A stretch of 41,645 nucleotides of DNA, taken from the NCBI GenBank assembly GCA_964444825.1, contig CAYUIS010000033.1, forward strand, positions 1 to 41,645, written 5' to 3'. Each line of letters begins with the position of its first letter. The stretch's first letter is position 1. The notes under the pieces were generated by a model. It was not told the origin of the DNA and made no database searches. It was given only the letters and a program-made list of their open reading frames with translations. Shown one piece after another: positions 33,107 to 40,656 of the stretch. A program made the position numbers and the translations under genes. The stretch comes from CAYUIS01 sp964444825 (lineage in GTDB: Bacteria; Chloroflexota; Anaerolineae; B4-G1).

Positions 33107-33952
33107 CTATCTTGCCGCTGCTCTGCCCTCAACGATGGCTCGGACCTGCTCCATGACACTCTCGGGCTCAAAGACCTGCTTCCAATCGGGCTGGAACAAG
33201 CTCTTCTTGCCGCGCTCGACAGCCAGTTTGGCGCCGTCCGACAGTTGGGCATCGATATACCCAAACAGGATGCCGATGTTGACGTTCATATGCCCCAACA
33301 CAAAATCTCGCGCGACCTGGGCGGGTACGCCGCATCGAACGGCTTCGTCTATGGCCTCTTTGATCACGAATTGGCAGGTCAACACCACGGTCTCAGCCAG
33401 GGCTGGTTCCAGGATTGCCATCTGCTCTACGGTAACCCGATAGGCATTCATCACCGGGGCGAACATCTTGCGCGCGATCCTCTCGCCCTTGAGATAGTCG
33501 CCCTCGTTACCCTGCATGAGGGCGCAGACGATGTTCTGCTTGGCCTTGCCACCCCAAAAGTCCAAACGCGCCTCGGGATCGACCTCGTCATTCACCACTG
33601 GTGGATGGCAGGGGTGCACGATAAAGTAAGCAATGTCCTCCCGTTCCGGCAGTTCACCACCGTGCGGGGCGGCCGGATCGAGACAGACCACCAACGTGCC
33701 GCTCTTTAGCGAGGGCACGACGTCAGCAGCCACGGGTCCGATCAAGACGTCGGGGATTGAGAGGATCACCACATCCGCCTCGCGGACGGCATCCTGTGGC
33801 GAGGTTGGCGCGAGCCCGCGCTCACGCAGGCGGGTCAACTCGGCTTCACCCGCCTCGACATAGAGTAGACGATACTCAGGATCATCCTTGAGCGCGCGGG
33901 TGATGCGGGTGCCAACTTTGCCGGCTGCGCCAAACAGGGCTATTGTGCTCAT
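33107..33952 (-). CDS. apnO: PGDH_C-type dehydrogenase, candidate D-apionate oxidoisomerase
   Basis: 281 residues. A Rossmann domain with ALFGAAGKVGTR and VVILSIPDVLIGPVA is followed by an all-alpha domain of the 6-phosphogluconate-dehydrogenase C type (AILEPALAETVVLTCQFVIKEAIDEAVRCG, here abbreviated by its ends). HPCHPPVVNDE is a marked histidine/proline block. This layout is that of ApnO, which oxidises and rearranges D-apionate to 3-oxo-isoapionate. It is first in the minus-strand operon, 37 bp before the oiaC-like gene, and has its own near-consensus promoter. The fallback call is a beta-hydroxyacid-type dehydrogenase. Confidence 0.72.
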   Translation of the reverse strand: MSTIALFGAAGKVGTRITRALKDDPEYRLLYVEAGEAELTRLRERGLAPTSPQDAVREADVVILSIPDVLIGPVAADVVPSLKSGTLVVCLDPAAPHGGELPEREDIAYFIVHPCHPPVVNDEVDPEARLDFWGGKAKQNIVCALMQGNEGDYLKGERIARKMFAPVMNAYRVTVEQMAILEPALAETVVLTCQFVIKEAIDEAVRCGVPAQVARDFVLGHMNVNIGILFGYIDAQLSDGAKLAVERGKKSLFQPDWKQVFEPESVMEQVRAIVEGRAAAR

Positions 33953-34058
33953 CGTCGTTGGCTCCTTTCGTGTTTGCGTGTCCCAGTGTCAGAGTAGCAC
34001 CGGCACCGACCAGGGGAGTCGGGGCTCTTGACTAAACACATAGGGTCGGAATGCCCAC

Positions 34059-34086
34059 ATTATAACAAGCAGCCCAGGGCTGTCAA
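34059..34086 (-). promoter_or_regulatory. Promoter of the apnO operon
   Basis: Minus strand: -35 TTGACA (34081-34086), a 16-bp spacer and -10 TATAAT (34059-34064). The spacer contains a 13-base palindrome (CAGCCC-N-GGGCTG, 34070-34082) overlapping the -35, a possible operator. Confidence 0.75.
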
Positions 34087-34122
34087 AGAGAACGGCCTGA
34101 CGGTTGCGATCACCAGCCGCAA

Positions 34123-34160
34123 TTGTCTTGACAAACCAGTTGTTTCATGATATCAACAAC
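34123..34160. promoter_or_regulatory. Pair of palindromes, possible operators
   Basis: TTGTC-TT-GACAA (34123-34134) is a perfect 12-base palindrome that fits the TNGT-N4-ACNA shape of GntR/FadR-type sites. Five bases on, GTTGTT-N10-AACAAC (34139-34160) is a second symmetrical site. Function is inferred only from symmetry and position. Confidence 0.4.
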
Positions 34161-34343
34161 CTTGAAGCGGTTCCGGAGAGCCGGGTGACGGTGATCGCCT
34201 TGGCGCCGGCTGTTCAGGGACCGGAAGGTTTCCTCGTGAGGATCGTTGCGCTTCTGTAGAGAGTGTGGTATGGTATACGTCAGTGATTCCGCGCGCTGAA
34301 CTGCGCCGGATAGTCGCTTTATACCTTTCGGGAGGAAAGTGTT

Positions 34344-35609
34344 ATGGCTAACAAGGGCAAGAGTTTCTTTAAGGGCGAACCATTCTCCTTTGATCTGCCG
34401 GAGGAATGGAACCTATTGGCGATGGCTGAACCAAAGGAAAAACCAGGGCTCGCCGACGTGGGCGCGGCTGTGCGGGAGCTGTTGGCCCATCCTATTGGCA
34501 TGGCTCCGCTGGCTGATGTGATCAAGGGATTGCCTCACAAGAGGACGGTCTTGATCAGCGAGGATCAGACACGTCCAACGCCAGTCAGCCAAATCCTGAT
34601 ACCGGTGTTGAACGAGCTCAACCAAATGGGGATCCCGGATAAAGAGGTAGATGTCATCATCGGGCGAGGGACACACCGTCTCCCCACCGACGAAGAGATT
34701 CTGGACAAGCTAGGCCAGGAGGTCCTGAATCGGCTGAGGGTAAGCGTTCACGACGCCGACGGTGGTGAGTTCACCTATGTGGGTACCACAACCGTAGGCA
34801 ACGAAATCTGGGTAAATCGCCTGGTAGCCGAGGCCGCCCTGGTTATCGGTATCGGCACCATCAACCCGCACTACTTTGCAGGGTATGGCGGCGGGGCCAA
34901 GCTGATCCTGCCGGGTGTGTGCAACCGGGAGACGATCACGCGGAATCACGTGTTGATCAGCGATCCCAAGGCAAATGCGGGTGTCATGGACGGCAACCCT
35001 GTCTGGGAGGATATGCTGGAGGCAGCCCGCCTGGCAAAGTTGACGTTCAAGTTCGATGCACTCCTCAACTCCAGCAAAGAGATCTGCGGCCTCTTTGGCG
35101 GCGAGGTTGAGGCCCAGCAAAGGGCGGCTGTTGAGGGCCTCAAGGAGATATATGGCGTGGCAGTCCCGGCCCAGGCTGACGTGACGATCACCTCAGGCTA
35201 TCCGCTGGAGGTGAATCTCATCCAGTCAGGCAAGGCTATTCTGCTGGCCGACACGATCACCAAGCCGGGCGGCACCATCGTGTTGATCTCCTCCTGCCCC
35301 AGCGGGGCAGGCCCCTTGATGTACGAGACGCTGAGCGAACGCCCAGGGCCGGAGGAGGTGATCCAGTGGATTTCCGAGGGCAAGGCGAATACCACCGGCG
35401 GTCCTATGGCCTCCCGACTTCGCAACCTGGTGCAGTCCAAGAAACTGACTATTGTGACCGAGGGTTTGACGCCCGAGCAGTTGGCCGATATGGAGTTCGG
35501 TTACGCCCCTTCGGTAGATGAGGCTCTGCGGGATCTGTCCCGCGGCAACGGCAGGCGGGACGTCATCGTCCTTCCGGTGGGAGGTAGCACGTTCCCGTAC
35601 CTGGCATAG
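34344..35609 (+). CDS. LarA/DUF2088 nickel-pincer racemase or epimerase homologue
   Basis: 421 residues with GGGAGG eight bases before ATG 34344. The residues that matter in Lactobacillus LarA are all in place with near-equal numbering: D74 and R77 in DQTRP, H111 in GTHR, H176 and K186 in NPHYFAGYGGGAK, and H202 in RNHV. In LarA the lysine carries the nickel-pincer nucleotide, so this should be an active cofactor-bound enzyme. LarA homologues racemise or epimerise 2-hydroxy acids, including sugar acids such as gluconate. No larB, larC or larE cofactor genes are in the window. The divergent position next to a sugar-acid operon points to an aldonate or erythronate-like substrate, as inference. 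Confidence 0.88.
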   Translation: MANKGKSFFKGEPFSFDLPEEWNLLAMAEPKEKPGLADVGAAVRELLAHPIGMAPLADVIKGLPHKRTVLISEDQTRPTPVSQILIPVLNELNQMGIPDKEVDVIIGRGTHRLPTDEEILDKLGQEVLNRLRVSVHDADGGEFTYVGTTTVGNEIWVNRLVAEAALVIGIGTINPHYFAGYGGGAKLILPGVCNRETITRNHVLISDPKANAGVMDGNPVWEDMLEAARLAKLTFKFDALLNSSKEICGLFGGEVEAQQRAAVEGLKEIYGVAVPAQADVTITSGYPLEVNLIQSGKAILLADTITKPGGTIVLISSCPSGAGPLMYETLSERPGPEEVIQWISEGKANTTGGPMASRLRNLVQSKKLTIVTEGLTPEQLADMEFGYAPSVDEALRDLSRGNGRRDVIVLPVGGSTFPYLA

Positions 35610-35633
35610 ACACCATTTGAGTTTCGACGAGCG

Positions 35634-35671
35634 ACAAGAGCCCTGGGTGACCAACTCCCCAGGGCTCTTGT
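35634..35671 (+). terminator. Hairpin after the larA-like gene
   Basis: ACAAGAGCCCTGGG and CCCAGGGCTCTTGT form a perfect 14-bp stem with a ten-base loop, 25 bp past the stop. The U-run is weak (GCATGTTTA). It separates this gene from the fur-feo operon. Confidence 0.7.
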
Positions 35672-35747
35672 GCATGTTTACGCGGATCCATCAGCCCATC
35701 CCCACGCACTATGACAGCCGTCACCTGAATAGAATGCCACGCGTCAC

Positions 35748-35800
35748 TTGCAGTATGAGGCAAATCCGGTTATAATAGCCTGATAATGCGAATCATTTGC
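35748..35800 (+). promoter_or_regulatory. fur-feo promoter with Fur box
   Basis: TTGCAG (35748-35753), a 17-bp spacer and TATAAT (35771-35776). GATAATGCGAATCATTTGC at 35782-35800 matches 15 of 19 positions of the Fur consensus. It covers the expected start of transcription, so iron-loaded Fur should repress the whole operon, including its own gene. Confidence 0.85.
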
Positions 35801-35815
35801 AATAAGGAGATTTAG

Positions 35816-36271
35816 ATGATTGGATCGAGAGAAAACCTGCAAGACGTTTTCCGAGCAGCAGGCCGGCGATTGACCTCTCAGCGCAGTCTGGTTCTGGAGG
35901 TGCTGGAGGCAAGTGACGAGCACTTTGATGCCGAGGCACTCTACGACCAGGCGAAACTCATCGACCCGAACATCAGCCTGGCGACGGTCTACCGTACGTT
36001 GACGGTGCTCAAGGAAATGGGCCTGGTGGAGGAGCACCGGCTGGGCCAGGAGCATAGCCACTATGAATCAGTGCGAGGTAAACCGCACTACCATTTCACC
36101 TGCCTGGATTGCGGCAGGGTGATCGAGTTCGACACCCCCCTGGTACAGCACATCGAGCAGGAGTTGAGTGATCGAGAGGGCGTGCTTGTGACTGGCGCTC
36201 ATTTGCATCTGACTGGGTACTGCGCCCAGTGTCAAAATGGATCCGGAGGACACAACAACGATGAAGAATAG
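35816..36271 (+). CDS. fur: Fur-family ferric uptake regulator
   Basis: 151 residues, normal for the family; AGGAG precedes ATG 35816. The N-terminal winged helix (RRLTSQRSLVLEVLEA and SLATVYRTLTVLKEMGLVEE) binds DNA. The C-terminal dimer domain has the metal ligands HYHFTCLDCG and HLTGYCAQCQ, giving two CxxC pairs for structural zinc. Gene order fur-feoA-feoB and the Fur box at its own promoter argue for an iron sensor rather than a zinc (Zur) or peroxide (PerR) relative. The stop overlaps the feoA start region. Confidence 0.93.
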   Translation: MIGSRENLQDVFRAAGRRLTSQRSLVLEVLEASDEHFDAEALYDQAKLIDPNISLATVYRTLTVLKEMGLVEEHRLGQEHSHYESVRGKPHYHFTCLDCGRVIEFDTPLVQHIEQELSDREGVLVTGAHLHLTGYCAQCQNGSGGHNNDEE

Positions 36272-36548
36272 AAAGATGCGCCGAGCAGCCCGGTCGCGCT
36301 CACGGGAGACCACGCCCAAGAACAGCGTCGTCTCCCTGACCGCCTTAGGCGTTGGCGAACGCGGTGTGGTGGTCGAACTGACCGGTGGCCGAGGATTGCT
36401 TTCGCGGATCACATCCCTGGGGTTCACACCAGGGGCAGAGGTTACAGTGGTACAGAATTTCGGTCGGGGACCCATTATCGCGCGGGTGCGGGATGCCAGG
36501 ATCGCCCTGGGGCGCGGCGAGGCAAACAAGATCCAGGTGCGGAGGTAA
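36261..36548 (+). CDS. feoA: FeoA ferrous iron transport accessory protein
   Basis: 95 residues from ATG 36261, with GGAGG 11 bases upstream. An in-frame ATG 24 bp earlier overlaps fur further and is less likely. The SH3-like FeoA domain is recognised by GERGVVVELTGGRGLLSRI and LGFTPGAEVTVVQNF, ending in IALGRGEANKIQV. FeoA binds FeoB in the cytoplasm and supports ferrous iron uptake. The first 20 residues are basic and are an extension beyond typical FeoA. The gene overlaps the end of fur and is followed by feoB after six bases. Confidence 0.93.
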   Translation: MKNRKMRRAARSRSRETTPKNSVVSLTALGVGERGVVVELTGGRGLLSRITSLGFTPGAEVTVVQNFGRGPIIARVRDARIALGRGEANKIQVRR

Positions 36549-36554
36549 GGTTCG

Positions 36555-38600
36555 ATGAGCGGTCATCACGACTCTCCCGCCTCAGTGCAAACGGCCCTGC
36601 AGCAGTCGGTGGAGGTGCGCCCCGTGCTGGTAGCGCTGGCCGGGCAGCCCAACGTGGGCAAATCCACCGTCTTTAACCTGCTCACTGGCCTCAGTCAGCA
36701 TGTAGGCAACTGGCCCGGCAAGACGGTCGAGCGGAAAGAGGGCACGTTCGACCATAACGACGTCACCTACCTCCTTGTCGACCTACCTGGCACCTACAGC
36801 CTGACCGCCAACTCTAGCGAGGAGGTCATTGCCCGAGAGTTTATCATCCGGGAACGACCGGACGTGGTGGTGGCGCTGGTGGACGCAGCGATCCTGGAGC
36901 GCAGCCTTTACCTGGTGGCGGAACTGGTCGCCCTGCACGTGCCGGTGGTCGTGGGGCTGAACATGATCGATGTGGCCGAGCAAGAAGGCGTACACATCGA
37001 GCCGGAGGTGCTGGAGGCGGCGCTCGGAATCCCCGTCGTGCCCATGATCGCCACCAAGAATGTCGGCGTGCGAGAACTCTTAGAGACGGTGGATCGAGTG
37101 GCAAAGGGAGAGATCGTCTGCAACCCCAAGCCGCCCCAGATTCGGCAGGACCACCAGGAGGTCCTGGAGCAGATTGAGGAACTGATCGCGGGATGTGTGC
37201 CAGCCCCCTACCCCCAGCCCTGGATCGCGCTGAAACTGCTGGAGGGGGACCAGGAGGTCACCGCGATGATGCAGGAGTGCCTGACAGAGGCGCAGTGGGA
37301 GGCAGTCCACGACGTCCTGCGGGCTCACGACGACGCACTGGTGGCCGTGGCCAGCGGGCGGTATGAGTGGATCGGGCGGATGATCCGAGCCGCCGTGACC
37401 CGACCCAAAGCCGGTCAGATCGGCCTGACGGAGCGGCTGGATCGTTGGGCCACCCATCCTTTCTGGGGGTTGCTCATCCTGGCGGGCATATTGGGCCTAG
37501 CCTTCTGGTTGACCTACACCGTCGGCACACCCTTGCAAGACCTGCTCGACACCTACGTGGTGGATGGGCTGGCGGAACTGGCCCACGCCTGGCTGGCGGG
37601 AGCACCGGTCTGGCTTGTGAACCTGGTAGCAGACGGCATTATCGGCGGCGTAGGGTCAGTCCTGACCTTTCTGCCCATCCTGCTCATCTTCTTTGCCGTC
37701 ATGGCGGTACTGGAGGATGTGGGGTACATGGCCCGGGCGGCCTACGTAATGGACGGCTTTATGCACTTGATGGGACTGCACGGGAAATCCTTCCTGCCGC
37801 TGTTCCTCGGCTTTGGCTGCAACGTCCCGGCAGTGCTCGGCACCCGTGTGATCGAGTCCCGCCGAGCCCGGCTGTTGACCATTCTCTTAGCCCCGCTGAT
37901 CCCCTGCACCGCGCGAATGGCCGTGATCGCCATCCTAGCGCCGGCCTTTTTCGGCCGTGCCGCCATGTTCGTCTCTTGGGGGCTGGTCCTCTTAGCGCTG
38001 CTGGTCCTGGCGCTATCCGGGATCGTCATCAACAGATTGCTCTTTGAAGGACGGCGGGCAGCCTTCATTATGGAACTGCCTCTCTATCATCTGCCCAACG
38101 GGCGCACCATCGGGCTGTTGGTATGGCAGCGCAGCATCTCCTTTGTGAAAAAGGCCGGCACGCTGATCCTCGTGGTGTCTGTGGTGATATGGGCGCTCTC
38201 GGTGTTGCCCGGCGGCGATATCGAGACCAGCTATCTGGCCCGCATTGGCCGCCTGCTGGAACCGGCCGGTCGGCTGATGGGCTTTGACTGGCGGTTGATG
38301 GTGGCCCTGTTGACCAGCTTTATCGCCAAAGAGAATTCTATCGCCACCTTGGGTGTGCTATTCGGCACGGGCGAGGAGATGGGCTTGGCAGGGACGCTGG
38401 CGGCCGCGTTTTCCGCACCCACAGGGCTGGCTTTCCTGGTAGTCCAGATGCTCTTTGTCCCCTGCATAGCGACGGTCGCCGTCGTTAGGCAGGAGAGCGG
38501 CACGTGGCGGTGGACGCTGTTTGACCTGGGTTTCCTGCTGGTGGTCTCGTGGGCGGCAGGGATCGGGATCTACTGGCTCGCCACGCTGGCAGGGCTGTGA
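36555..38600 (+). CDS. feoB: FeoB ferrous iron transporter
   Basis: 681 residues. The N-terminal G-protein domain has G1 GQPNVGKS at 30-37, the G2 threonine near 57 in GKTVE, G3 DLPG at 76-79 and G4 NMID at 136-139. The membrane part has the Gate and core segments, including GFGCNVPAVLGTR and the stretch FKKAG-like SFVKKAGTLIL. FeoB imports Fe(II), with GTP hydrolysis controlling the channel. GGAGG precedes ATG 36555. Its TGA stop overlaps the next start in TGATG, so the YibE/F protein is made in step with it. Confidence 0.95.
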   Translation: MSGHHDSPASVQTALQQSVEVRPVLVALAGQPNVGKSTVFNLLTGLSQHVGNWPGKTVERKEGTFDHNDVTYLLVDLPGTYSLTANSSEEVIAREFIIRERPDVVVALVDAAILERSLYLVAELVALHVPVVVGLNMIDVAEQEGVHIEPEVLEAALGIPVVPMIATKNVGVRELLETVDRVAKGEIVCNPKPPQIRQDHQEVLEQIEELIAGCVPAPYPQPWIALKLLEGDQEVTAMMQECLTEAQWEAVHDVLRAHDDALVAVASGRYEWIGRMIRAAVTRPKAGQIGLTERLDRWATHPFWGLLILAGILGLAFWLTYTVGTPLQDLLDTYVVDGLAELAHAWLAGAPVWLVNLVADGIIGGVGSVLTFLPILLIFFAVMAVLEDVGYMARAAYVMDGFMHLMGLHGKSFLPLFLGFGCNVPAVLGTRVIESRRARLLTILLAPLIPCTARMAVIAILAPAFFGRAAMFVSWGLVLLALLVLALSGIVINRLLFEGRRAAFIMELPLYHLPNGRTIGLLVWQRSISFVKKAGTLILVVSVVIWALSVLPGGDIETSYLARIGRLLEPAGRLMGFDWRLMVALLTSFIAKENSIATLGVLFGTGEEMGLAGTLAAAFSAPTGLAFLVVQMLFVPCIATVAVVRQESGTWRWTLFDLGFLLVVSWAAGIGIYWLATLAGL

Positions 38601-39772
38601 TGTCCCAATTGGAACGCTTTTTCATCGCCGGCCTGGTTGCGCTGGCCGTGTTGGCCGTGGTGGTCATCGTCTTGATACCACGGCTAGACTGGCAGACTTC
38701 CACACCGGTTGAGCAACCTATCTCACCAGGCGAGGTGGAGACGATGCCCGCCCGTGTGATCGAGGTGCTGGAGGAGGGCACCATAGACCTCGGTTTGGGG
38801 GCCTCACAACCCTATCAACGGTTGCTGCTGCGTGTCGAGGGTGGATCGCTCGCCGGACAGGAGATCGAGATCGAGGAAGGCACGGTCAACATCATCAACC
38901 AGGAACGGCTGTTCCGGCTGGGCGATCGGGTCTTTGTGGAACGCACAGCGGGACCAAACGGCGAGCGGTTCTATGTTTCGGACTTTGTGCGTACCGGCCC
39001 CCTGCTCCTCATCGCCGTATTGTTTGTGGGGTTGGTGGTGCTGGTCGGGCGGGGCAGAGGCCTGCGCTCGTTATCTGGCACGGTGTTCAGCCTGTTGGTG
39101 ATCTTTTTTTTCATCCTGCCCCAGATCGTCGCCGGGCGTGATCCAGTCCTGATCATCGTCGTTGGTTGCGTTGCCCTGTTGGCTGTCCCCACCTACCTGA
39201 CCTATGGCTGGAACGATAAGTCCCACGCAGCGATGGCTGGGATGATGCTGAGCCTCATTCTGACCGCGACGATGGCCCACCTATTCGTGGGATGGACCCG
39301 CCTGACCGGCCTGAGCCTGGAAGAGAGCTCCTACCTGGTGATGGAACTGGGACCGGGCTTGAACTTTCGAGGGCTGGTCCTGGGGGGGATCATCATCGGA
39401 TCGCTCGGCGTGCTGGACGACATCTGTGTGGGCCAGGCTTCAGCCGTCTTTGAGCTGGCCAACACCAATCGGAATCTGACCTGGAGAGACCTCTTTAGGA
39501 GCAGCCTCAATATTGGCCGGGACCACATCGCAGCCATGGTCAACACGCTTCTGCTGGCCTACGTAGGTGCCTCGATGCCGTTGATGTTGGTCTTTACTAT
39601 CTACCAGGAGCCGATCTGGCGACGGATCAACCGGGAGCCGATTGCCGAGGAGATCGTGCGGACGTTGGCGGGCAGCTTGGGGCTGATCCTGGCGGTGCCC
39701 ATCACCGGGCTGATCGCCAGCCTGATGGCCCACTGGGCGATACGACGTGCGGAGGGTCACCATGTTGCATAG
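38600..39772 (+). CDS. YibE/F-family membrane protein
   Basis: 390 residues starting at ATG 38600, which overlaps the feoB stop (TGATG). After an N-terminal helix, a soluble beta domain (about 45-125) leads to seven or more helices. The YibE/F marks are there: LSGTVFSLLVIFFFILPQIV, MELGPGLNFRGLVLGGIIIGSLGVLDD and TLLLAYVGASMPL. The family's function is not known to me. Its tight coupling to feoB in an iron-regulated operon suggests a role in metal handling or membrane energetics. The feoC-like gene begins 11 bp before this gene ends. Confidence 0.88.
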   Translation: MSQLERFFIAGLVALAVLAVVVIVLIPRLDWQTSTPVEQPISPGEVETMPARVIEVLEEGTIDLGLGASQPYQRLLLRVEGGSLAGQEIEIEEGTVNIINQERLFRLGDRVFVERTAGPNGERFYVSDFVRTGPLLLIAVLFVGLVVLVGRGRGLRSLSGTVFSLLVIFFFILPQIVAGRDPVLIIVVGCVALLAVPTYLTYGWNDKSHAAMAGMMLSLILTATMAHLFVGWTRLTGLSLEESSYLVMELGPGLNFRGLVLGGIIIGSLGVLDDICVGQASAVFELANTNRNLTWRDLFRSSLNIGRDHIAAMVNTLLLAYVGASMPLMLVFTIYQEPIWRRINREPIAEEIVRTLAGSLGLILAVPITGLIASLMAHWAIRRAEGHHVA

Positions 39773-40001
39773 ATTACTTGAGATGTTGCGAGCCGGAGGC
39801 ACCCACCGCGTCAGCGACCTGGCCCGCGAGTTGGATACGACCCCACAGTTGGTCGAGGTGATGTTGGATGACCTGGTGCGTATGGGTTATCTGAAGCGGG
39901 TGAGCGGCGGGTGTTCCGGAGGCTGTGGCACGTGTCCGATGGCAGGATCGTGTGCGGCAGGGTTCAGCGGGCAGTTGTGGGCGCTGACGGAGAAGGAGTA
40001 A
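39762..40001 (+). CDS. feoC: FeoC-like winged-helix Fe-S protein
   Basis: 79 residues from ATG 39762, with GGAGG six bases upstream. A small winged-helix fold (LARELDTTPQLVEVMLDDLV) is followed by four cysteines (C51, C55, C58 and C64, pattern CX3CX2CX5C) that are suited to an Fe-S cluster. FeoC proteins bind FeoB and regulate or protect it, with iron or oxygen sensing through the cluster. Placing feoC after a YibE/F gene rather than directly behind feoB is unusual. Confidence 0.85.
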   Translation: MLHRLLEMLRAGGTHRVSDLARELDTTPQLVEVMLDDLVRMGYLKRVSGGCSGGCGTCPMAGSCAAGFSGQLWALTEKE

Positions 40002-40009
40002 GAGACAGG

Positions 40010-40654
40010 ATGTCCTCGTTATGTAAAGTGTTCAAAGTCCTTTTCATCCTACTGGCGGGCATCGTCTTCTTCTGGCTGGTAGTGATCCGTATCCTGGCCA
40101 AGCTCAAAGGAGGCGCACCCTGCCCCTTCGCCTTGGCCTGGCTGGTAGACAACCCACTGCGCCGCCGTTACATAGGTCCTGAGCTGGACAGGGTCGGCAT
40201 CCAACCTGGCGAGCGGGTGCTGGAGCTAGGGCCAGGGCCGGGCGCCTTTACCGTCGATGCGGCGCGGCGGACCGAGCCAGATGGCACATTGGTAGCGGTG
40301 GACCTCCAGCCCCAGATGATCGCTGCCGTCGATAAGAGGGTGCAAGAGGCACAACTGACCAACGTCGAGACACACGTGGCCAACGCCTATGAACTTCCCA
40401 TGGAAGACGAGAGCATAGACCGCGCCTTCCTGGTGACGGTGCTGCCCGAGATCCCGGATCGCCAGCGAGCGCTGGCTGAATTGCGCCGCGTCCTCAAGCC
40501 AGGCGGTGTACTGTCCATTACCGAGGAATTCCTGGATCCTGACTACCCGCTGGCACGGACGACCATTCGTTGGGCCGAGCAGGCCGGCTTTGAGCTGGCA
40601 GAGTCTCACGGCAACTGGTGGGTCTACACCCTCAACTTTCAGAAACCGGTCTGA
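40010..40654 (+). CDS. Membrane-anchored SAM-dependent methyltransferase
   Basis: 214 residues from ATG 40010, eight bases after the feoC-like stop. One N-terminal helix (VLFILLAGIVFFWLVVI) is followed by a class I methyltransferase domain: motif I VLELGPGPGAF, motif II VAVDLQPQMI and a late motif LKPGGVLSITEEF. Such helix-plus-methyltransferase proteins often act on lipids or quinones. A sequence like RKLKGGAPCPFALAWLVDNPLRRRY lies between the two parts and holds a Cys-Pro pair. Substrate unknown. The next gene is also a methyltransferase. Confidence 0.85.
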   Translation: MSSLCKVFKVLFILLAGIVFFWLVVIRILAKLKGGAPCPFALAWLVDNPLRRRYIGPELDRVGIQPGERVLELGPGPGAFTVDAARRTEPDGTLVAVDLQPQMIAAVDKRVQEAQLTNVETHVANAYELPMEDESIDRAFLVTVLPEIPDRQRALAELRRVLKPGGVLSITEEFLDPDYPLARTTIRWAEQAGFELAESHGNWWVYTLNFQKPV

Positions 40655-40656
40655 CG

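Larger units (their letters stand above)
33953..34343. other. Divergent regulatory region between the apiose operon and the larA-like gene
   Basis: This 391-bp region has no gene. It holds a minus-strand promoter (34059-34086) and two palindromes (34123-34134 and 34139-34160). A weak plus-strand promoter candidate is TTGCGC, 17 bp, TATGGT near 34247-34275. The palindromes lie between the two start points, so one regulator could serve both directions. No regulator gene is adjacent, unless the LacI at 25351 is involved; its operator pattern is not repeated here. Confidence 0.45.

Noticed and set aside
33070..33264. 65-residue N-terminal extension of the TIM-barrel protein
   Set aside because: It overlaps the apnO-like gene on the same strand, is Ser/Arg-rich, and the barrel begins with MQLGISSYTF after a good ribosome site.
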